Assembly (NCBI RefSeq): GCF_030123505.1
Contig: NZ_CP126115.1
Coordinates: 337,501 to 401,500, forward strand
Length of the DNA: 64,000 nucleotides
Origin: Neobacillus sp. YX16
GTDB lineage: Bacteria > Bacillota > Bacilli > Bacillales > Cytobacillaceae
Reading direction: 5' to 3'
Part shown: piece after piece, positions 52,637-60,512 of the stretch
Position numbering within the stretch: position 1 is the stretch's first letter
How the letters are laid out: each line of letters begins with the position of its first letter
Position numbers and translations under genes: made by a program
The notes under the pieces: generated by a model
What the model was told of the DNA's origin: nothing
Database searches by the model: none
The model's input: only the letters and a program-made list of their open reading frames with translations

Positions 52637-53419
52637 ATGGAACAAATAAATTTTGGTCAAGTTGCTAAAAGTTATGCGAAAGCAAGAGAAGATATTCCTG
52701 TTAGTTTAATGGATAGCTTATACATCCGAGGAGTTTACTTTGATGGGAGAAAAGTAGCGGATATTGGCTGTGGTACTGGTGCTTTAACAAGGAAAATGGC
52801 AATGAGAAAAGCAGATGTTATTGGCGTAGATCCGTCTAAAGAATTACTGAAATATGCAAATGAATTAAATAGGTCAAAAAACTATAAAATTCCGTATATG
52901 CAATCAAGTTCTGAGAGTACGGGTTTACAAGATTCTCAGTATGATATCGTAACCGTAATGCGTGCCTGGCATTGGTTTGACCGTGATAGGGCAATTCGAG
53001 AAATTAAACGAATATTAAAAGAAAAGGGTACATTAATAGTAGTCGATTCTGGCTTCCTTACTGGTTCTGGAGTGGTTGAGGAGACATTCAAGGTCTTATC
53101 TAAATACGTAAGTGGCGGATTAAAACCTGCTGGAGCTAAAGCCGAGTCAAAGCAGAGAATAAACGGATATCCGATTGAGTGGTTTGATGAATGGCAAAAC
53201 AATGGCTTTGAGTTACGTGATTTTTATAGATTAAACTATTCAGTTCCCTTTTCAAAAGAAGAATGGGTAGAGAGAATAGAATCTGTCTCCTGGCTTGCAG
53301 GATTAGATGAGAAAGTAAGAGGAAATGCACTTCAGGACTTAAGAGATTCCTTATCAGCCGATGAGCCATACATCATTCCACACGAATGTAATGTTTGTAT
53401 ATTAAGGCTGAAAGATTAG
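52637..53419 (+). CDS. Class I SAM-dependent methyltransferase
   Basis: 260 aa. Motif I VADIGCGTGALTRKMA binds SAM; acidic GVDPSKELL and the motif IV-like VTVMRAWHWFDRDRAIREIKRIL follow. WHWF and the layout resemble small-molecule methylases of the type-11 group. Substrate unknown. AAAGGGGCG precedes the ATG. Single gene with its own terminator. The region shared with plsY has a 6-6-6 inverted repeat (TACCAT/ATGGTA at 52572-52589). Confidence 0.85.
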   Translation: MEQINFGQVAKSYAKAREDIPVSLMDSLYIRGVYFDGRKVADIGCGTGALTRKMAMRKADVIGVDPSKELLKYANELNRSKNYKIPYMQSSSESTGLQDSQYDIVTVMRAWHWFDRDRAIREIKRILKEKGTLIVVDSGFLTGSGVVEETFKVLSKYVSGGLKPAGAKAESKQRINGYPIEWFDEWQNNGFELRDFYRLNYSVPFSKEEWVERIESVSWLAGLDEKVRGNALQDLRDSLSADEPYIIPHECNVCILRLKD

Positions 53420-53440
53420 AAGAAAGACTAGAATGACCAA

Positions 53441-53471
53441 AAACGTGCGAATATCCCGCACGTTTTTTTAT
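53441..53471 (+). terminator. Terminator after the methyltransferase
   Basis: AAACGTGCG and CGCACGTTT form a 9-bp stem, then TTTT. Confidence 0.93.
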
Positions 53472-53541
53472 GCTACTATTTTTATTGAAGAGAATAGAAA
53501 AAAATTTTTAAAAAAAGTGTAGGGGTTTGTAACAATCATCT

Positions 53542-53547
53542 CGTCTA
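53542..53547 (+). promoter_or_regulatory. Possible ECF-type -10 (CGTCTA)
   Basis: CGTCTA lies 42 bp before the sigma gene. TGTAAC at 53528-53533 resembles an ECF -35, but the spacing (8 bp) is too short; TGTAGG about 16 bp upstream fits the spacing but less well the sequence. Autoregulation is suggested only. Confidence 0.3.
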
Positions 53548-53583
53548 TTAAGTGAAGGTCGCAATAGAAAGGGGGAGAGAGCG

Positions 53584-54129
53584 ATTAGTGATTCAGTTTT
53601 AATACAAAAAGTAATGGACGGCAGTGATCATGCCTTTCGCCTTTTGGTTGAGAAGTACCGCAATGATGTGTTCCGGACCGTCTTTGCTGTTCTTCGTGAT
53701 CAAAAGGAAGCAGAAGATGCCGCACAAGAAGTATTTATGAAAATATATAACTCTCTCTCCCAATATGAAAGCCAAGGCTTTAAGACTTGGATGACCAGAA
53801 TAGCTGTAAATCATGCAATCGATATAAAGAGAAAGCAAGCACGAAGAAAAGAAGAAGTGGCGGTGGCTTTGGAGCAGCAGGCACTAGGTACTCCAAAGGA
53901 TGGTGTTGAGAAAGAACTTATCGTTAATGAAAGGCAAAGGCTCGTAAGAAAAAGACTTGATGAGCTTCCTGAGAATTATCGAGAAGTCATTTACGGTTTT
54001 TATATAGCTGAAAAAAGTTATCAGCAATTGGCCGAGGAACAAAATGTACAGGTGAAAACGATTGAAACGAAGCTGTACCGTGCGCGTATTTGGATGAAAA
54101 AGAATTGGAAGGAGGACGATTTTTCATGA
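53584..54129 (+). CDS. ECF-type RNA polymerase sigma factor
   Basis: 181 aa if begun at ATT 53584, which lies 4 nt after AAAGGGGGAGAG. The first ATG (53614) has no ribosome site and would remove SDSVLIQKVMDGSDHAF, the conserved first helix of sigma region 2. Region 2 continues with DAAQEVFMKIYNSL and FKTWMTRIAVNHAID; region 4 has LPENYREVIYGFYIAEKSYQQLAE and VKTIETKLYRAR. It would redirect RNA polymerase to a few promoters. First of five genes joined by ATGA overlaps. Confidence 0.88.
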   Translation: MSDSVLIQKVMDGSDHAFRLLVEKYRNDVFRTVFAVLRDQKEAEDAAQEVFMKIYNSLSQYESQGFKTWMTRIAVNHAIDIKRKQARRKEEVAVALEQQALGTPKDGVEKELIVNERQRLVRKRLDELPENYREVIYGFYIAEKSYQQLAEEQNVQVKTIETKLYRARIWMKKNWKEDDFS

Positions 54130-54608
54130 AGCATTTTAGTTACAATGAGTGGTTGGATTACGTGAAAGATGAAACAAATGAAAAGACCCGTGAGGAATTT
54201 GAAAGTCACTTATATACATGCGACCAATGTCTGGACCTTTATTTACAAGCAGTATCTGTCCATGAATCATCACTTCCAATCCTTTCAAATGAGTCCAGCT
54301 TTACAGACTTGGTAATGACAGATATATCGAAACAAAACGCAGGCAATAAAAGACTTGAGGTACAAAAACAAGCAGTAAAGGCTAAAAAGCCATTTTATCA
54401 ACAGGCTGCGTTTCATTATTTATTAGCCGCAGCAGCTACTTTGTTGCTTACCTTTTCAGGAGTGTTTCAGTCTCTTGCTACTTATGCAAGTGCTGTAGAA
54501 GCACCGCAGAATATGGAGGAAAAAAGGCCTTCGGTGACAGAAGGCGTTATTGATAAAACCTTTGCATGGATGGATTCTTTGGAGAAAAAGGAGGCAAATA
54601 AAAAATGA
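54126..54608 (+). CDS. Zinc-finger anti-sigma factor
   Basis: 160 aa from ATG 54126 (ATGA with the sigma stop; GGAGG upstream). The ZAS motif HLYTCDQC places H28, C32 and C35. A single membrane helix lies at about 96-117, with a short outer tail. It should hold the sigma factor at the membrane until a signal frees it. The frame open from 54090 lies within the sigma gene. Confidence 0.88.
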   Translation: MKHFSYNEWLDYVKDETNEKTREEFESHLYTCDQCLDLYLQAVSVHESSLPILSNESSFTDLVMTDISKQNAGNKRLEVQKQAVKAKKPFYQQAAFHYLLAAAATLLLTFSGVFQSLATYASAVEAPQNMEEKRPSVTEGVIDKTFAWMDSLEKKEANKK

Positions 54609-55681
54609 AAAGTTCAACGAAGGCGTTAACACTATCGCTATTCCCGGGCCTCGGTCATATCTATTTCGGTAACATGATACGGGGAGTGCTTTATTTAATG
54701 TCTGTGGTGGGATTAGCATTCATTACAGTCATTGCGTTATTTTCCAACAATGGTGAAGTGGCTATATTGTGCTTTATGGTGGGTATCTTTATTTATTTAG
54801 TTAGTTTTATTGACTTGGGTGTTCAAATTTCCAAACAAAAGAAAGCAATAAGGACAACAAATCCCGATGAACCTCAAGCACAGGTTACACAGGAATCAGA
54901 ACGGTTCTATACGATTGTGCTGTCGTTTGTCCCAGGCTTAGGCCATTTTCAGCTAGGACTGATGAACCGGGGGCTCACATTGTTAGCAGCGTTTTTAGGA
55001 CTCGGTATTATGGTGATTTTTATAACAGCTCTTAGCAGTCGTTCAGAGTTTCTTGTATTCTTAATGGGTTTGCCGATAATCTGGGTGTATGGATTTTTTG
55101 ACTCGGTACAACAGTTGAATAAAAAACAGCGCGGTGAGGAGCTCATTGACCGGACGATCTTTGAAGACTTTGAAACACGCAGAGATGATGGGAAGAAAAG
55201 CAAGTCCATTGCAACCTTCCTCTCGATTTTTCCTGGTGCAGGACACTTGTATTTAGGCTTACAACAACGCGGAATTCAGTTGATGGCAGCCTTCTTGTTC
55301 TCTATCTATATTTTAGATGTTTTACGCCTAGGGATTTTCTTGTTCTTGATACCAATTATCTGGTTTTACAGCTTTTTTGATGCCATGCAAAAGGTATCAA
55401 AATATGGTGAGGAAGAAATCGAGGATGTTCCGATTATTTCTTACTTAATTAATCATCAGAAGTGGGTTGGAATTGGATTAGTTGTTATGGGGCTTTACTA
55501 CCTATTCATGAATGTGGTGATTCCAGTCTTCTCTCCAATGATCTCTAATATCGTCCAAATTGACTTAATGTTTTGGATACAACGATATTTTCAAACGGGT
55601 CTTGTCTGTGTGCTGCTAATTGGCGGGGGTATAAAGTTATTATCCGGAAGCAAGCAAAAAAGGGAGGAAGGGAAATCATGA
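54605..55681 (+). CDS. Polytopic membrane protein with three PGxGH repeats
   Basis: 358 aa. The motif PGxGH followed by G and RG occurs at 14-27, 110-123 and 210-223. Each repeat continues with two hydrophobic helices and an F-[IF]-D mark (68-70, 164-166, 257-259), so the protein is an internal triplication of a unit of about 96-100 residues that recalls TM2-type domains. Two more helices end the protein. Function unknown. Coupled to both neighbours by ATGA. Likely part of the sigma factor's sensory or response unit. Confidence 0.82.
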   Translation: MKSSTKALTLSLFPGLGHIYFGNMIRGVLYLMSVVGLAFITVIALFSNNGEVAILCFMVGIFIYLVSFIDLGVQISKQKKAIRTTNPDEPQAQVTQESERFYTIVLSFVPGLGHFQLGLMNRGLTLLAAFLGLGIMVIFITALSSRSEFLVFLMGLPIIWVYGFFDSVQQLNKKQRGEELIDRTIFEDFETRRDDGKKSKSIATFLSIFPGAGHLYLGLQQRGIQLMAAFLFSIYILDVLRLGIFLFLIPIIWFYSFFDAMQKVSKYGEEEIEDVPIISYLINHQKWVGIGLVVMGLYYLFMNVVIPVFSPMISNIVQIDLMFWIQRYFQTGLVCVLLIGGGIKLLSGSKQKREEGKS

Positions 55682-55770
55682 AAAAATGGAAGAATACACT
55701 AACAGGAGTTCTTTTAATCGGAGCTGGAATTGGTTTTCTTTTTAGAAAAAGAAAGGAGGAACAGGCATGA
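55678..55770 (+). CDS. Thirty-residue membrane peptide
   Basis: ATG 55678 overlaps the preceding stop (ATGA) and has GGGAGGAAGGG upstream. MKKWKNTLTGVLLIGAGIGF then a basic tail: one short membrane helix with lysines on both sides. Its own stop overlaps the next start, so it is tightly coupled. No family recognised. Real translation is likely from context. Confidence 0.75.
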   Translation: MKKWKNTLTGVLLIGAGIGFLFRKRKEEQA

Positions 55771-56678
55771 GAACATGGCGTGTTGGTACGTTTTCGATGG
55801 GGGCCTCGCTAGTATTCCTTGGCCTCTTCCTTTTTCTTTCAGGTTTTCTAGGATTTGATCTTGTTCATGTGATGACAGCATGGTGGCCAATTTTATTAAT
55901 CGTTCTTGGGATTGAAATTCTCCTCTACTTATTTTTCTCGCGGCAGGAGAAGCCAGTTTTAAAATATGATTTTTTAAGTATTATCTTTGTTGGTCTGTTA
56001 GGAACAGTGGGAATTGTGTTTGCAATGCTTAGTGCAACAGGAATCATGGAGAAACTAGAAGATGTTGTTGCGAGGGAAGAAAGATCTTTTGAACTGCCTG
56101 ACTTTTCCTATCAAATGGATGATAGTATCAAACGGGTTGTCCTAAGAACAGTAGGCTACCAAACAACGATTGAAGCAACCGATGAAAAAGAGGTATCAAT
56201 GTTTGGAACCTATCGGACACAGACATCAAAAAAGGAAAATCTCTTAACAAATGCGGATGAATATGTGTATGCGAATAAAAAGGGAGATACACTTTATATT
56301 AATGTTAAGACACTTCCTAATGAATTGGGACCATTTTATAGTCATCAGGAAATTGCCTCAACCATTCTAATCCCAAAAGGTGTGAAACTTGAGGTTATTG
56401 GAAACGGAAATGACCTTACGTTAAACCCGCGGGCGCTTGAAAATGACTGGAGTATAAATGGTGCATCATCAATAGATGTAAAGGTTGCTGAAAATAGCAA
56501 TTTGAATATTGCAGCCGTTGGTGTAAGTGAAGTAAATGGTAAAGATGGAGCATGGCAGGTAACGGAAAAAGGGGATCCAAATGAAGGTATTGAAAGAAAC
56601 GCCATATATCAGTCTGGTGAGGGTAAGTATCGTATTAATATCACCAATACTCAATATGTCAGTTTGAATTCGAATTAA
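55767..56678 (+). CDS. LiaF-like membrane protein with a toastrack-type C-terminus
   Basis: 303 aa. Three helices occupy the first 100 residues, with a WWPILLIVLGIEILLY pair like the LiaI/LiaF N-domain. The rest is a beta-rich outer part (ASTILIPKGVKLEVIGNGNDLTLN, SSIDVKVAENSNLNIAAVGV) like the stacked-strand DUF4097 proteins. LiaF and its relatives take part in envelope-stress signalling, so this protein may sense or transmit the signal to the anti-sigma factor. AAAGGAGGAACAG precedes the ATG. Last gene of the operon; no clear terminator. Confidence 0.75.
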   Translation: MRTWRVGTFSMGASLVFLGLFLFLSGFLGFDLVHVMTAWWPILLIVLGIEILLYLFFSRQEKPVLKYDFLSIIFVGLLGTVGIVFAMLSATGIMEKLEDVVAREERSFELPDFSYQMDDSIKRVVLRTVGYQTTIEATDEKEVSMFGTYRTQTSKKENLLTNADEYVYANKKGDTLYINVKTLPNELGPFYSHQEIASTILIPKGVKLEVIGNGNDLTLNPRALENDWSINGASSIDVKVAENSNLNIAAVGVSEVNGKDGAWQVTEKGDPNEGIERNAIYQSGEGKYRINITNTQYVSLNSN

Positions 56679-56695
56679 CTATCACATCTTATTTT

Positions 56696-56723
56696 TTGCA
56701 AAAAAATAAAAAAAAGGTATGAT
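56696..56723 (+). promoter_or_regulatory. dgkB promoter
   Basis: TTGCAA and TATGAT with a 16-bp, almost pure A spacer. It leaves a leader of about 130 nt before dgkB. Confidence 0.6.
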
Positions 56724-56859
56724 AGTAGACGGCAGTGAAATGGATAGAATAATAATTGTGTCTTGGGTTAATAATTGTAAGCTAAAGGGTAAATTGGTAG
56801 AATATAGGAAGATCCATCATATGCCATTTATTGATTTCATAGAAATAGGATGATGAATG

Positions 56860-57801
56860 ATGAAACGAGCACGATTAATATATAATCCCACTTCAGGACG
56901 GGAAATTCTAAAGCGCCATCTAGCGGAGATTCTTGAGAAGCTTGAGATTGCCGGGTATGAAGCTTCTTGCCATGCGACGACGGGTGCAGGTGATGCAACG
57001 GCTGCTGCTAGGATAGCAGTTGAACGACAATATGATGTTGTGATTGCTGCAGGTGGTGATGGTACCATAAATGAAGTGGTCAATGGTCTTGCAGAGCAGG
57101 AGTACAGACCAAAGTTGGGAATTATTCCAGCAGGTACAACAAACGATTTTGCAAGAGCCCTTCATATACCAAGAGATATCGGTGCTGCAGTGGATATCAT
57201 CACAAAGGGTGAAATGATTCCTGTGGATATTGGCCGAATCAATGATCGATATTTTATTAACATTGCAGGCGGAGGCAGAATCACGGAGCTTACATACGAA
57301 GTTCCGAGTAAATTAAAAACAATGCTTGGACAACTTGCCTATTATTTAAAAGGGATGGAAATGCTCCCTTCCATTAAGCCCTCGGACGTTAGTATTGAGT
57401 ATGATGGAAAGCTTTTTGAAGGGGAAGCAATGCTATTCCTTGTGGGGCTGACGAATTCAATCGGCGGCTTCGAAAAGATTGCGCCAGATTCATCGATCAA
57501 CGATGGTTTATTTTCATTGCTGATATTGAAAAAAATTAATTTGGCGGAGTTTGTTCGGGTCGCAACTTTAGCGATTCGCGGTGAGCATGTAAATGATCCA
57601 AATGTCATTTATGCGAAAGCGAGCCGAATTAAAGTACATTCGAATGAAAAGGTACAAATAAATCTTGATGGTGAATTTGGCGGGTTACTGCCGGCAGAGT
57701 TCGCAAATCTATACAGACATTTAGAGGTATTTGTTCCACTCGATGACATTCGACCACTCGATAAACCAACCGATTGGGTACCGGGTCAAAGATATAGTTG
57801 A
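56860..57801 (+). CDS. dgkB: Diacylglycerol kinase DgkB
   Basis: 313 aa from ATG 56860, giving MKRARLIYNPTSGRE as in the family; ATG 56857 directly before it is also possible. AAGGDGTINEVVNGL is the catalytic GGDGT motif; IPAGTTNDFARAL and INIAGGGRITELTYEVPSKLKTM follow. It phosphorylates diacylglycerol left by lipoteichoic acid synthesis, returning it to phospholipid. B. subtilis dgkB (yerQ) is also just before rlmCD. Confidence 0.95.
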   Translation: MKRARLIYNPTSGREILKRHLAEILEKLEIAGYEASCHATTGAGDATAAARIAVERQYDVVIAAGGDGTINEVVNGLAEQEYRPKLGIIPAGTTNDFARALHIPRDIGAAVDIITKGEMIPVDIGRINDRYFINIAGGGRITELTYEVPSKLKTMLGQLAYYLKGMEMLPSIKPSDVSIEYDGKLFEGEAMLFLVGLTNSIGGFEKIAPDSSINDGLFSLLILKKINLAEFVRVATLAIRGEHVNDPNVIYAKASRIKVHSNEKVQINLDGEFGGLLPAEFANLYRHLEVFVPLDDIRPLDKPTDWVPGQRYS

Positions 57802-57838
57802 AAAAGTTCGTTCCGAGGTGGAACGGACTTTTCTTTTT
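57802..57838 (+). terminator. Terminator after dgkB
   Basis: AAAAGTTCGTTCC and GGAACGGACTTTT form a long stem with one mismatch, then TTTTT. Confidence 0.9.
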
Positions 57839-58046
57839 AAAGGAAATAAAGTTTTGTTTATCCTTACAATCTTTATACAGTGATTTCCTACTTTTCGCAC
57901 ACTTCGATTAAATAATCCTGATTTCAAAATCCTACTTTTCGTCTATAATCAGCTAGTACTTAAGTTACTTTACATATTAAGCTTAGGCTTGTTACTATTT
58001 AATGGTAATTATTAAATATTCTGCATATTAGAAGCATTTGTAAAAA

Positions 58047-58060
58047 TGAAACCCGTTTCA
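58047..58060. promoter_or_regulatory. Cre/LacI-type operator 1
   Basis: TGAAAC-CC-GTTTCA differs at one position from the CcpA cre consensus and from the second site. It lies 163 bp upstream of it, in a 57839-58257 gap that is otherwise AT-rich and shows no gene. Confidence 0.6.
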
Positions 58061-58209
58061 TAAAACAGGCCAAATTGGAACTTTAGCTGGCGATGGGATA
58101 AGTTAAATTACTTCTAAGCATTTTTAAGGAGGTGTATGCCAAGAGATAATTTACACTAAATAAGTGTATGCCATTTTGTTTAGTTTTCTTCATTTTGTAT
58201 TTATTTTTA

Positions 58210-58223
58210 TGAAACCGGTTTCA
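58210..58223. promoter_or_regulatory. Cre/LacI-type operator 2
   Basis: TGAAACCGGTTTCA is a perfect palindrome and fits the cre consensus TGWAANCGNTNWCA at every position. It lies 35 bp before the GH2 start codon, so binding there should block expression. Confidence 0.75.
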
Positions 58224-58257
58224 ATAAAAAGATTTACAATAAGACTGGAGGTTTATT

Positions 58258-60288
58258 ATGTTTCGAAAATTTACTAAACTCGGGATAGGAATTCTTCTTC
58301 TCAGTTCTACCCTTTTTACTGGAGGAGCTTCTGCAAACACTAATCCAACCGTGGCAGACCGTGAGCCAATGAACACGGAGGTGAAATCCATTGGTGGAAC
58401 AAACGTTTTGTTTCAATATGGTGAACCAGTCCCATCGTTTGATACTTGGACACAAGAAGAGCGGAGTAGAAGCTACTTATCACTTGATGGGAAATGGAAA
58501 TTTGCCATGGATTCCAATAGTCAAGGGATGAATGAAAAATGGTACCAAAAAGATTATAATGATTCAAATTGGCAGCAAGAAAAGGTGCCGGGCAGCTGGG
58601 ATCTTTATGATACACCTGGGTTTGGTACATACGATGGTTCAAATTTTGGTGAAGGAACGGCATTTTACGATGGTGACGCCTGGTTCCGGACACACTTTTC
58701 ACCTGATGCCAGTTGGAGAAATCAATTCGTAAAACTTAATTTTCTCGGCGTTAACTATCGTGCATGGGTTTATATTAATGGTCATTTTGTAGGCGAACAT
58801 GAAGGTGGAAATACCCCTTTTGCGCTTAATGTTAGTGAATATTTACAACCAGGGAAAGATAATGTGATTGCGGTTCGAGTACATCGCAGAGCAGACTTTG
58901 ATTCTTATACAAGTCCGGATGCGAAGCCTGTTACCAATGACGTGGAACTGCCTTACAAACCTGTAGACTACTGGCGATATGCAGGAATTACACGCAGCGT
59001 CTATTTGGAAGCAACATCAAATGTAAATGTTAGTAAAATCCTTACTTCAACAGGTGATCATACTTTAACAACAAAAGTGGTTGTATATAATCATGGAGAT
59101 AAAAAAGTAGAACGTCAACTAGTTGTAAATCCAGGTGAACAAACTGGAGGAAAGCCTAAGTCAAAGGAAATAAAATTAAATCCAGGCGAAGTAAAAGTGG
59201 TCTCAATGGATTTTGATATTAAGAGTGCAAGCTATTGGACACCGGACTCCCCTACTCTATATGAAGTAACCGCAACTCTTTATAAGGGAAAAGGTGAAGG
59301 TCAAGTTACACAGAGTGGAATTGGCTCTGTTGATGACAGCCTTTCAACAAATTATGGAATGCGAACAATTGCTACAGAGGGTAGTAAATTAACATTGAAT
59401 GGAGAACAGGTATTTTTAAAAGGTCTTAACTGGCATGAGGAAACAGCTGCAAATGGAAAATCTATGACAATTGAAGAGTATGATACCGAGTTGAATCATG
59501 TTCTGAATGTAAATGCAAACTTTATTCGTAACAGTCACTACAACCGTCACCCATATGTATATGATTTTGCTGATAAGCATGGATTAATGGTATTAGATGA
59601 TGTTGATAATATGTGGCTTGATACAAAGCAAGAAGCGTTACAAACAAACTCATACGGACTTTCAAGAGCATTAGTATTAAGTATGGCATGGAATCAAATT
59701 AATCGCCCTTCTGTTATCATGTGGTCATTACAAAATGAGTCTCAAATTTGGGATGATCAGCAAGTTTACCGTGACTGGCTTTCGGATATGAAGAGTGCTG
59801 TCAAAAGTGTTGATATCCAAAACCGTCCTGTCACATGGGCATCTGGAAGCAGTTGGGACCCAGCCTATGACTTGGCAGATGTCATCGGTTTAAATGAATA
59901 TTTCGGTTATTTCTATATGAAGGATGAGGACCTAGGGACTACTTTAGAAGCAGTTCATAGAAACCATCCTAATAAACCGATACTAATTACGGAAAATGGA
60001 ACGTGGGCCTATGCAGAGGAGGAACTCAAACATGGAGAACCTACAACGTCCGGGACCGAAGAATGGCAATCCGCTAAATTCCTAAATCACTGGAACCAGG
60101 TAACAGATTCCAACCGTCTAGATTATATGGCTGGATATACGTTCTGGGTGTTAAAAGATTATAAACAAAGGTTAGGCTATAACCAACAGATAAACGGAAT
60201 TTCTACCATGGGATTAATGCGATTCGACAACGAAGAGCCACGCTTGGTATATGAAACCTTTAAAAACGCAGCAAATCCATTTAAATAA
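58258..60288 (+). CDS. Secreted glycoside hydrolase family 2 enzyme
   Basis: 676 aa. Sec signal peptide to about residue 27 (LLLSSTLFTGGASA), with no anchor, so released or wall-associated. GH2 layout: jelly-roll sugar-binding domain (YLSLDGKWKFAMD, VNYRAWVYINGHFVGEHEGGNTPF), an Ig-like domain, then a TIM barrel. The acid/base Glu is in WSLQNESQ and the nucleophile Glu in ILITENGTW. These fit beta-glucuronidase/beta-galactosidase relatives; the exact sugar is unknown. GGAGG lies before the ATG. Two cre-like operators suggest sugar-controlled expression. Confidence 0.88.
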   Translation: MFRKFTKLGIGILLLSSTLFTGGASANTNPTVADREPMNTEVKSIGGTNVLFQYGEPVPSFDTWTQEERSRSYLSLDGKWKFAMDSNSQGMNEKWYQKDYNDSNWQQEKVPGSWDLYDTPGFGTYDGSNFGEGTAFYDGDAWFRTHFSPDASWRNQFVKLNFLGVNYRAWVYINGHFVGEHEGGNTPFALNVSEYLQPGKDNVIAVRVHRRADFDSYTSPDAKPVTNDVELPYKPVDYWRYAGITRSVYLEATSNVNVSKILTSTGDHTLTTKVVVYNHGDKKVERQLVVNPGEQTGGKPKSKEIKLNPGEVKVVSMDFDIKSASYWTPDSPTLYEVTATLYKGKGEGQVTQSGIGSVDDSLSTNYGMRTIATEGSKLTLNGEQVFLKGLNWHEETAANGKSMTIEEYDTELNHVLNVNANFIRNSHYNRHPYVYDFADKHGLMVLDDVDNMWLDTKQEALQTNSYGLSRALVLSMAWNQINRPSVIMWSLQNESQIWDDQQVYRDWLSDMKSAVKSVDIQNRPVTWASGSSWDPAYDLADVIGLNEYFGYFYMKDEDLGTTLEAVHRNHPNKPILITENGTWAYAEEELKHGEPTTSGTEEWQSAKFLNHWNQVTDSNRLDYMAGYTFWVLKDYKQRLGYNQQINGISTMGLMRFDNEEPRLVYETFKNAANPFK

Positions 60289-60336
60289 GAGTTTTTGTAC
60301 TATAAAACCTAATTATTAACAATTCTGCAATACCTT

Positions 60337-60377
60337 AAAAAAGGTAAACACAATTTAGTTATGTGTTTACCTTTTTT
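60337..60377 (+). terminator. Terminator after the GH2 gene
   Basis: AAAAAAGGTAAACACA and TGTGTTTACCTTTTTT form a perfect 16-bp stem. Confidence 0.93.
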
Positions 60378-60434
60378 AATATTCATATAATCACAAGGGG
60401 CATGAATGGGCATTAGGGCATTTTGAACAATCAC

Positions 60435-60464
60435 TTGGTGTGCTGGTTAAATAGTTTTTATAAT
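60435..60464 (+). promoter_or_regulatory. pncB promoter
   Basis: TTGGTG and TATAAT, 18 bp apart, about 50 bp before the start codon. Confidence 0.55.
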
Positions 60465-60512
60465 GGTAAAATTATTTAATATGTTGAAAAAGTAGTTGTT
60501 CGGAGGGTTATG

